Shown here one piece after another: positions 8,624 to 14,258 of a DNA stretch of 32,601 nucleotides (positions are counted from its first letter, which is position 1; the number at the start of each line of letters is the position of its first letter). The notes beneath the pieces were generated by a model, which saw only the letters and a list, made by a program, of their open reading frames with translations, had not been told where the DNA came from and ran no database searches. Location of the stretch: NCBI GenBank assembly GCA_903836945.1, contig CAILSO010000021.1:1-32601 (forward strand). The letters run 5' to 3'. The translations under genes and the position numbers were made by a program. Source of the DNA: an uncultured Actinomycetes bacterium (GTDB taxonomy: Bacteria; Actinomycetota; Actinomycetes; Nanopelagicales; Nanopelagicaceae).

Positions 8624-8720
8624 ATTTCCCAAAACCAAACTAAATAAACCAACTAACCGAGATAACCGAGAAAGATCTATTCGAGTGAGAGCTCGAGAGA
8701 AAAATATGGAGGTGAGAACG

Positions 8721-9068
8721 ATGAGCGTTCTCTTCAGCGAACTATTGGTACCAGGGTGGGCTGATGGCCCAGATGCGATGATCGGCATTCGTGAAGTAGC
8801 CGATGCCACATTTAAGCTCCCTTGCCATTCAACCGACCCCGAAGTTTTCTTCGCCGAGTCGAAGGCTGAAATCTCCTATGCCAAGGCGCTCTGCGGTGAA
8901 TGCCCAATGAAGGCGAAATGTTTAGAGGGCGCGCTCTCGCGCAATGAGCCTTGTGGAATTTGGGGTGGCGAACTCTTCGACAATGGCCGCGTGATTACGG
9001 AGAAGCGATCTCCGGGAAGACCGCGACTTAATACAGAAGCAACGCTAGAAAGTTCGATGGCGAGTTGA
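8721..9068 (+). CDS. whiB7: WhiB7/WblC-type Fe-S transcriptional regulator
   Basis: A 115-residue WhiB-family protein with four Cys for a [4Fe-4S] cluster (LPCHSTDP, then LCGECPMKAKC). It has the GIWGGELF turn and a C-terminal GRPR AT-hook, which marks WhiB7 among WhiB paralogues. WhiB7 binds the primary sigma factor and activates intrinsic antibiotic-resistance genes. The start at 8721 is chosen because a near-perfect Shine-Dalgarno GGAGGTGAG (8708-8716) sits eight bases upstream. An in-frame ATG at 8706 overlaps that site, and the frame reaches back to 8541 only through leader RNA. The position after uvrD2 is the same as in M. tuberculosis (Rv3197A). Expression is probably controlled by autoregulation and by the attenuator at 8392-8623. 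Confidence 0.92.
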   Translation: MSVLFSELLVPGWADGPDAMIGIREVADATFKLPCHSTDPEVFFAESKAEISYAKALCGECPMKAKCLEGALSRNEPCGIWGGELFDNGRVITEKRSPGRPRLNTEATLESSMAS

Positions 9069-9097
9069 GGACAGCCCTCAAAGATTCCCTCAAAGTC

Positions 9098-10321
9098 CTA
9101 GGTGATGCAACCACACTCCGGATTTGGTTTCCAATAATCAAAATCCGGAGTCAGTGGATGAAGTAAATCGATGTTGGCGCTGGCGCCAAGAAGTGGCGAC
9201 TTCTGGGTGGCCACAAATTCACAAATTTGCAGAACGATTATTCCGGCTAAGGCTGCAACCGCACTTGCCGGGATTTCCAACGGCTTAGAAATTGCACTTA
9301 GCAAATCCAATTTCTGATGCCTGGAATTTACCGAACTTCGCCAGAGTTCCAGGCACCGAAGACATGGAGTTCGACCAGGAATCACAATGGGACCGATTTG
9401 AAATTTTGATTCAATTAAAGTTCCGATTCCAAGGTGTGCAACGCCCTCACTCATCCATCGCTGAATTTGCGTCGGACTTAACCCAATGGTGGAGATCGCA
9501 AAATTTGCCGGGGAGGCATCACTCTTTGAATTGAAATTTGGCAGATGTATTAACTGCGCCGAACGTCGTAATTCTTCATATATATCAAGGGGTGCAGCGC
9601 CCAAATCGCTATTTCGTAGCGCCAGTCCGCAAATCATCTCAACAGTAATCTCTTTGGTGGGTTTTGACTCTGTAACTAAAAGCGCTTTGGTAAAGCCGCT
9701 GGCTTGAAGGAGAGTAAATAAAGTTATTGCCAATCGATTAGTGCCATGAATTTCAACTTTAAAGTTTGCCCTTGATTTAACTAAGCCAAGAGAATCCAAT
9801 TTGTGCAGTTGCTGCCAGGCAGCCAAATTTAATTCCGGGCGAATGCGCTTCTGGAAATTAATCTCACTCTGCGCCGTTAGCGGGGCGCCCTTATTTCCTG
9901 AAGTAGCGCCTGATGAAGTTCCGGTTCTTGTTGCAGAAGTAGTCTGCGATTTAGAAGAAGTAGAACTTAGCTCTAGCAAGTTAGCCCCAGCCAGGAGCGC
10001 CACAACTTCCTGGCAATCTTCCATGAAGTCGATCGCTTCTAATTTTGTGCCGCTGTCAGCGTTCTCGATACCAGCGTCCTCGACTCCAACATTGAAGTGC
10101 TCTTTAGCGATTTCGGCAATCTCAGATATCGTCCGCCGCCCATCAAGCAAGGAGATGATTAGAGAAGTTAGCTCTGGGTTGGGAGTTGAGATTTCAATGC
10201 CTCGATATAGCAAGCCAACGTAAATTTCACGATTCTCACATCCACCGCGAAGCAGATTGACCCCCGGCTTAAGCGTGGGATAGGTGAGAGGTGTTGGGCC
10301 CTTTTGATCTGATGAATTCAT
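9098..10321 (-). CDS. ThiF/TOMM cyclodehydratase-like protein (Rv3196-type)
   Basis: The 407-residue protein resembles the E1-like subunit found in RiPP cyclodehydratases and its actinobacterial homologues. The N-terminal part (about 40-80, with DGRRTISEIAEIAKEHF) looks like a small winged-helix, RRE/PqqD-like segment. A Ser/Thr-rich linker spans 118-150. A Rossmann-like part begins at about 186. The C-terminal part has PGRTPCLRCLELWR (C320, C323) and a final ECGC (C403, C405), a probable structural zinc site. The glycine loop of the Rossmann fold is degenerate (HGTNRLA), so ATP use is doubtful. No YcaO partner or precursor peptide gene is seen nearby. Homologues sit in the same neighbourhood in other actinobacteria, where they are also uncharacterised. 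Weak start context; ATG at 10321. Confidence 0.6.
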   Translation of the reverse strand: MNSSDQKGPTPLTYPTLKPGVNLLRGGCENREIYVGLLYRGIEISTPNPELTSLIISLLDGRRTISEIAEIAKEHFNVGVEDAGIENADSGTKLEAIDFMEDCQEVVALLAGANLLELSSTSSKSQTTSATRTGTSSGATSGNKGAPLTAQSEINFQKRIRPELNLAAWQQLHKLDSLGLVKSRANFKVEIHGTNRLAITLFTLLQASGFTKALLVTESKPTKEITVEMICGLALRNSDLGAAPLDIYEELRRSAQLIHLPNFNSKSDASPANFAISTIGLSPTQIQRWMSEGVAHLGIGTLIESKFQIGPIVIPGRTPCLRCLELWRSSVNSRHQKLDLLSAISKPLEIPASAVAALAGIIVLQICEFVATQKSPLLGASANIDLLHPLTPDFDYWKPNPECGCIT

Positions 10322-10388
10322 AGAGCGCCCAGTATTTATTAAGCACTATTTTCGCAGTTGCCGATCGTTTGCAAACTGTGGAGTACTC

Positions 10389-10425
10389 AAAAAAATAACG
10401 CCCACCGTGATCGGTGAGCGTTATT
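10389..10425 (-). terminator. Intrinsic terminator downstream of the zinc-ribbon gene
   Basis: AATAACGC (10394-10401) pairs with GCGTTATT (10418-10425). After a C-A mismatch five more pairs form around a TGAT loop. On the minus strand the stem runs into a T tract (complement of A at 10389-10395). It separates the 52-aa zinc-ribbon gene from the ThiF-like gene. Confidence 0.8.
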
Positions 10426-10454
10426 CGTAAAGCCTAGAAAATTAAGCTTCTCTT

Positions 10455-10494
10455 ACAAAGCTTATGCTTTACCCACAAAGCTTATGCTTTACCC
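10455..10494. repeat. Perfect 20-bp tandem duplication at the 3' end of the zinc-ribbon gene
   Basis: ACAAAGCTTATGCTTTACCC occurs twice in direct succession (10455-10474, 10475-10494). The right copy contains the last codons and stop of the 52-aa gene. The left copy is a duplicate downstream of the stop. Confidence 0.95.
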
Positions 10495-10640
10495 AAGATG
10501 CGGTTTACTTTGGTGCCACACACTGGGCAGATTCCTTGTGCCATACGGCGACCAGAATCAGAGACTTTTACGTGTCCTTCAAAGGAACGCTTCTCTTTGC
10601 ACTTAACGCAGTAGGCCTCACCCTTATATTCCTCAGCCAT
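10482..10640 (-). CDS. DUF5679-type zinc-ribbon protein, 52 aa
   Basis: This short gene encodes a zinc ribbon with two knuckles, YCVKCK (C11, C14) and ICPVCG (C38, C41), separated by a short Gly- and Arg-containing hairpin and ending in a basic tail. Small proteins of this kind (DUF5679) are common in actinobacteria and have no established function. RNA or DNA binding is only a guess. A good Shine-Dalgarno GGAGGG lies about six bases before the ATG. It is transcribed on its own or with the YgjP-like gene 163 bp upstream, and ends at the terminator at 10389-10425. Codon order around the stop was altered by the adjacent 20-bp duplication without changing the protein. Confidence 0.85.
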   Translation of the reverse strand: MAEEYKGEAYCVKCKEKRSFEGHVKVSDSGRRMAQGICPVCGTKVNRILGKA

Positions 10641-10803
10641 TATGACCCTCCAATCGCCGCACTCGAAAGTTCGGGAACATCCCGATCCCTCATGCGTATG
10701 AGAACACCATACCCCTAGACACGCTCACAAGCGGGGATTTCAACAGGGAATCACGCGGGAAAGAGCATTTATAAGGCTCAATTGGCCCTTGTTTCAGCCA
10801 ATT
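10641..10803. other. Intergenic region with a short dyad
   Basis: No gene is seen. It contains the perfect dyad CTCATGCGTATGAG (10689-10702) upstream of the zinc-ribbon gene. An inverted repeat near 10777-10800 (AATTGGC and GCCAATT arms) lies just past the YgjP-like stop and may be a weak terminator lacking a T run. Confidence 0.4.
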
Positions 10804-11484
10804 TCACCCTAGCTCGTCTAATTCCACAATATCTTGGCTAAAGGCGGCGCTGCCGGCCTCATAGCCCTCTAGAAATGATTCAGCGCGGGCCCGATCCGGG
10901 TGGCGCGAAAGAAGTTCTTCGAAATCCGAGCCGTGGCCGGGAATTCGAAGGTGGATTAGTTCGTGGAAAATCACATAACGAATCACATAATCCGGGGCGG
11001 TGGCCAATCGCTCTGAGATTCTGATGGTGCGATCGACCGTGGTGCAGGAACCCCAACGCTCGCGCATCGCCCGCCAAGTTAGCGAAGCTGGGCGCTCGCT
11101 AAATTCTGGGAGGTATTCGGCTAGAAGCGCATTGGCATGCTCTAGAAGTTGGGCATCGCTCTTTCTGGCCTTCTTCTCCCGCTTTAAAACTAGTTCGATC
11201 ATCTCTGGGACGATCTCAAACTCTTGTTTTCGAGTCAGGCGGTCTGGAATATGGATCTCAATTAGTCCGTTTTGTCGGAAAGCTTGGATACTGCGCTTTC
11301 GCCGGCCACTTCGGATCACTCGAAACTCAGGCAACCTCGATAAGAGCTCTTCGCGCTCGCGCTTTTCGGCGGCTCGTTGGGAGAGTTTTGGAATAGTTGC
11401 TGGCACGGGCGGCAAGATATCGGCGAAAATATCTTCTTGGATGAAGTTTTCCACGAAATCACCGGCCAAAGCTTTAAACCTCAC
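10804..11484 (-). CDS. YgjP-like zinc metallopeptidase domain protein
   Basis: The 226-residue protein belongs to the YgjP/DUF45 family of SprT/WLM-like gluzincins. It contains MRERWGSC, then ISERLATAP, and the zinc-binding HELIHLRIPGHGSDFEEL, an HExxH motif with a further His six residues on. The N-terminal half is highly basic (repeated Arg/Lys around residues 40-110), as in family members next to helicase or restriction genes. The substrate is unknown. The start is GTG at 11484 with GGGGA upstream on the minus strand. The basic N-terminus could suggest contact with nucleic acid, but nothing shows this directly. Confidence 0.8.
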   Translation of the reverse strand: MRFKALAGDFVENFIQEDIFADILPPVPATIPKLSQRAAEKREREELLSRLPEFRVIRSGRRKRSIQAFRQNGLIEIHIPDRLTRKQEFEIVPEMIELVLKREKKARKSDAQLLEHANALLAEYLPEFSERPASLTWRAMRERWGSCTTVDRTIRISERLATAPDYVIRYVIFHELIHLRIPGHGSDFEELLSRHPDRARAESFLEGYEAGSAAFSQDIVELDELG

Positions 11485-11537
11485 TTATCCCCATTTAATC
11501 CACAGGAGTTTGAACGTTATGAACAAGGTTATCAACA
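11485..11537 (+). promoter_or_regulatory. Cluster of DnaA-box-like nonamers
   Basis: Three nonamers differ from TTATCCACA by one base and share the same orientation: TTATCCCCA (11485-11493), TAATCCACA (11496-11504) and TTATCAACA (11529-11537). A fourth, TTATGAACA (11517-11525), differs by two. The cluster lies directly upstream of the YgjP-like gene. DnaA binding is inferred only from the match. Confidence 0.4.
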
Positions 11538-11695
11538 GAGCGAGCAAATTCTTTTAAATTAGAACTCTGTCGGGATAGAAATTTAAAAGATTTTGGTGGA
11601 GGTGGCCGCTTATATCTATTTCTCGCCAGAAATCAAATCAAATTAGGCGCGGTTTTTATTTGATTAAGTGGGGGAATCACTTTAAGTTTCGACTA

Positions 11696-11773
11696 CGAAC
11701 TCCTCGGATAACCGTTCATTGTTTGCAAGGGGAAGGCAAACAAAGAATCGTGCGCCCGGGGAGTTCGCTTTTT
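11696..11773 (+). ncRNA. Candidate structured small RNA ending in an intrinsic terminator
   Basis: A 12-bp helix joins 11696-11707 to 11756-11767 (one T-G pair, otherwise Watson-Crick). Inside it a second long hairpin forms: TTGTTTGC (11719-11726) with GCAAACAA (11736-11743), extended outward by TTC/GAA and CG/CG. The apical loop is AAGGGGAAG. On the plus strand the outer helix is followed by GCTTTTTC, a terminator-like T tract. No plus-strand gene precedes it, so it is either an independent RNA or, read on the minus strand, a 3' hairpin of the DUF2342 mRNA. It matches no RNA family that I recognise. Confidence 0.45.
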
Positions 11774-11774
11774 C

Positions 11775-13088
11775 TTAAAGCAGGCCAGATAAATCATCAG
11801 GAACGCTGGTACTTGCTAGGAACTTAGTGACATCACCTAAATCATTTGCGGTTGGAAGTAGTGCTGGATCTTCCCAACGATGATCGCGCCCAGCAAGATC
11901 TAATTCTGATTCAACTTCAAACCAAAATACCGCGCACTCACGCATCTTTCTTGGTGAAACTTCTAAGCCAAGTAACATCGCAAATAATTGTTGTGTTGGC
12001 GATTTTGTTGCACGACGACGGCGAAGTGATTCGCTTAGTGCGCCATAAGAAGGAAGTCGTTCGCCAGCTGCCTTAGTTGTCACGTGATCGATCCAACCTT
12101 CAATTAGCGCCAGCGCCATTTCAAGTTTTGCAAGGGCAGCTTCTTGAGTTGGGCTTTGTTCGGGCTTAAATAATCCAGCATTTATTGCAACTGAGATTGA
12201 ATCTGGATTATTCATATCCAATTCGCCGCTCTCCATTGCGCGCTGTGCTTGTTCTTGAATGGAATCGACATCAATTCGAATACCTTTTCCATAAGAAGTA
12301 ATGGCATCTTGAATATATTTTGAGAGCCAAGAAACATGTGTAAATAAGCGGGCCGCAGCCGCCTCACGGATCGCTAAAAAGATACGCACTTCATCGATTG
12401 GGAGTTCTAGACCCTCGCTCCAAAGGTCGATGTTTTGCGGAATTAAGCGAGCACTTACTTGGTCAAAGATTGGGATTGCAACATCATTTGCACCTGTAAC
12501 TGTGGTGGCTAATTGGCCAACTGATTGTCCTAATTGTGTTGCGATGAGCGAGCCCATGAAAGCTCGCATGATTGGGGTAATGCTCGCCATTGCAGGCCCA
12601 GTAGCAAGTGATTCATCAACGGTCTCATTTAAAATATTGGTTAGTGCGCCCGCCATGCCATCGGCTAGCGGTTCTAACAATTTCTGCCAGCCAGCCAAAG
12701 ATGCATCTAGCCAATCGCGACGAGACCAGGCGATATTTCGCGAAGTACCAACCGGAGCGCTTTGCGCATTGGCAGGAAAGACGGTTGCTTCATCGAGCCA
12801 GGTATTTGCAATAGCAAGTGCTTCAGCAGCCTTGCTTAAATCTTGATCGCCTATTGGAAGTTCCGGGCCAGTTGCTAGAAACTTTCGGGAAATTTCGCGA
12901 AGGGTTTCGATCGAGATTAGCGGCGCCCCCGGATTTGCCGCAGCAGCAAATAGTGTCTGCGGATTGAAGCCAAAATTGGCAAACTGAGCAAAGAGCTCTT
13001 GGTAATTAGGCAGATTCTTATCGCCAGAGTTCTCATCATCGTTACCGCCCGAACCAAAATCGTTCGGACCAAAGCCAAATGGAGTCAT
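11775..13088 (-). CDS. DUF2342 zinc-dependent metalloprotease family protein (Rv3195-type)
   Basis: The 437-residue protein matches the actinobacterial DUF2342 family, often labelled putative zinc-dependent metalloprotease or F420-associated hydrolase. Visible family landmarks are RLFTHVSWL, the EGWIDHVTTKAAG stretch with an Asp-His pair, an LRRRRATKSPT basic run, LLGLEVSPRKMRE and a C-terminal LLPTANDLGD. A Gly/Asn-rich, disordered start (FGFGPNDFGSGGND) precedes the fold. No signal peptide is seen. The biochemical role is not established. It is divergent from the small membrane protein, with 94 bp between starts. It has no Shine-Dalgarno sequence before its ATG. The block DUF2342, Lon-type protease and UPF0182 is conserved in M. 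tuberculosis as Rv3195-Rv3193c. Confidence 0.8.
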   Translation of the reverse strand: MTPFGFGPNDFGSGGNDDENSGDKNLPNYQELFAQFANFGFNPQTLFAAAANPGAPLISIETLREISRKFLATGPELPIGDQDLSKAAEALAIANTWLDEATVFPANAQSAPVGTSRNIAWSRRDWLDASLAGWQKLLEPLADGMAGALTNILNETVDESLATGPAMASITPIMRAFMGSLIATQLGQSVGQLATTVTGANDVAIPIFDQVSARLIPQNIDLWSEGLELPIDEVRIFLAIREAAAARLFTHVSWLSKYIQDAITSYGKGIRIDVDSIQEQAQRAMESGELDMNNPDSISVAINAGLFKPEQSPTQEAALAKLEMALALIEGWIDHVTTKAAGERLPSYGALSESLRRRRATKSPTQQLFAMLLGLEVSPRKMRECAVFWFEVESELDLAGRDHRWEDPALLPTANDLGDVTKFLASTSVPDDLSGLL

Positions 13089-13182
13089 GGTCTAGATAAC
13101 CACAAAAGTTGGCAAAATCTTCCCGAGTGAGCCAGTTGCAATACGAGCCGTCATTCTCAGCGAAAATTGTTAGGGTGAGCAG

Positions 13183-13488
13183 ATGGAACTCGCCCTAAAC
13201 GCTGCTGCAAAGGCGGCTCTGATCTGGTGGCTAGTTCCGATTGCGGCCGTTACCGGAGCAATCATTTACGTTATTTGGGTTTCCAAGTTTCAGGATAAAT
13301 ATGAGAATGAAACCAATCGCTCGGTTGATAAATTCTCTAGCTTCCAAAATACCTTCAGGGCTAACCCAACGGGCAAGTTAAATGAAACGGGCAAGTTAAA
13401 TGAAACGGGCAAGTTAAATGAAACTGGCAAGTTAAATGAAACTGGTAAGTTGAAAAAAGAGGATAAAAGAGATCAGCCCGATTCCTAA
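13183..13488 (+). CDS. Small membrane protein with a repetitive C-terminal tail, 101 aa
   Basis: An N-terminal membrane segment (about residues 14-34) is followed by a short polar region, DKYENETNRSVDKFSSFQ, that resembles small actinobacterial membrane proteins found beside DUF2342 and Lon-type protease genes. From about residue 62 the tail is five copies of TGKLNE, the last degenerate, encoded by an 18-bp minisatellite. Function is unknown. The ATG has GGGTGAG five bases upstream. The tail overlaps the upstream extension of the Lon-type frame, which runs +1 relative to this one. Copy number may therefore vary between strains without breaking this frame. Confidence 0.7.
   Translation: MELALNAAAKAALIWWLVPIAAVTGAIIYVIWVSKFQDKYENETNRSVDKFSSFQNTFRANPTGKLNETGKLNETGKLNETGKLNETGKLKKEDKRDQPDS
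13369..13458 (+). repeat. In-frame 18-bp minisatellite, five copies
   Basis: Units of ACGGGCAAGTTAAATGAA occupy 13369-13386, 13387-13404 and 13405-13422 without change. The fourth (13423-13440) has one difference and the fifth (13441-13458) has four. The unit length is a multiple of three and encodes TGKLNE. Confidence 0.97.
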
Positions 13489-13519
13489 GTACCTCACGAA
13501 ACCGCCACTTTTTATAACG

Positions 13520-14245
13520 GTGGCCTTTCTTTTAGTAGCTCTATTTGCACCAGAACCTTTTGTTTTAATCTCACCTGGCCCAGTAACAAATTTATTGGCG
13601 GGCCATATTTCTCTTGCTGGAAGTAATACCGACAAGGCAGTAGCTGGATCACTCTTTTCAACCTCGGTTCTAGTTAATAGTCCTAATTCAAAACCAAATG
13701 GAATCGAGGTAATTCGCGGTTGGATCGATGGTCAGATTTCGGTTGTGCCGTGGGAGGCGGTTTATCCCAAGAGCCAAAGCGCTAATAATGAAATTTCTAC
13801 CTCCAAGAAAGAGATGCTCGATTCCCAAGGAAATGCAGCCATAGCCGCTGCTAATTTTCTATCCAACATCTCGCCAAATTCGCCGGCGTTATTCAAACCA
13901 AATGATGTAAAGATCGAAATGAAAGATGTGAGTGGTCCAAGTGCGGGATTAGCCTTCGCCATTGCAATCATCGCAAAATTTGCCGATCCACAATTAATTG
14001 CCGGTCGCAAGATCGCGGTAACTGGAACAATCTCGCAATCAGGAGTTGTTGGAGCGATCGGTGGAATAAATCAGAAGCTAAATGGCGCCAAGAGCGCTGG
14101 GGCCGAGATTTTTATCGCACCAAAAGCAAATTGTCAGGACTTTACGCACCTACCAACCGGCCTAAAGTTGATCGCCGTTGCCAATTTAACGCAGGCGATC
14201 CATGCGCTGGCAGATTCTAGAATCGCCGACAACCTGCACTGCTAG
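13520..14245 (+). CDS. Lon-type (S16) membrane-anchored protease lacking the PDZ domain
   Basis: The protein has an N-terminal membrane segment, then SPGPVTN as in the YlbL/Rv3194c family, and a Lon-type catalytic domain. The nucleophile Ser is in DVSGPSAGLA and the catalytic Lys in GGINQKLNGAKSAGA. Family members are usually about 340 residues and carry a PDZ domain between the membrane anchor and the catalytic part. Here the sequence passes from a VVPWEAVYP-type segment almost directly to the Lon domain, so PDZ is missing and the protein has about 241 residues. The start is unclear: GTG 13520 falls inside the membrane segment. The frame is open back to 13454 and encodes a plausible longer N-terminus, but only with ATA/ATC/ATT codons as starts. 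It probably cleaves membrane or secreted substrates. Confidence 0.8.
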   Translation: MAFLLVALFAPEPFVLISPGPVTNLLAGHISLAGSNTDKAVAGSLFSTSVLVNSPNSKPNGIEVIRGWIDGQISVVPWEAVYPKSQSANNEISTSKKEMLDSQGNAAIAAANFLSNISPNSPALFKPNDVKIEMKDVSGPSAGLAFAIAIIAKFADPQLIAGRKIAVTGTISQSGVVGAIGGINQKLNGAKSAGAEIFIAPKANCQDFTHLPTGLKLIAVANLTQAIHALADSRIADNLHC

Positions 14246-14258
14246 GTAGAGTGGGACT

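Noticed and set aside
8541-8720. Longer N-terminus for WhiB7 from an ATG at 8541
   Set aside because: It would translate the stop-codon hairpin and the terminator. WhiB7 homologues start near 8721, which has a strong ribosome site.
10464-10718. Plus-strand 84-codon frame over the zinc-ribbon gene
   Set aside because: The minus strand encodes a Cys4 zinc ribbon with a good ribosome site over the same bases.
11000-11557. Plus-strand 185-codon frame opposite the YgjP-like gene
   Set aside because: It is antisense to a gene with a clear zinc-protease motif, and its composition (runs of Ser/Arg/Phe) looks like a frame shadow.
11485-11775. Chromosomal replication origin
   Set aside because: DnaA-box-like sites are present, but there is no dnaA, dnaN, rpmH or AT-rich unwinding region with them, and gene context is unrelated.
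13369-13458. CRISPR array
   Set aside because: Units are contiguous, with no spacers, and code in frame. The arrays at 17275-17334 and 32482-32594 are rejected for the same lack of spacers, and no cas gene is present.
13183-14245. Single frameshifted gene joining the small membrane protein and the protease
   Set aside because: The small protein resembles a separate actinobacterial family and has its own stop. Joining would require a +1 shift at A6. It is kept as a hypothesis in the findings and not annotated as a pseudogene.
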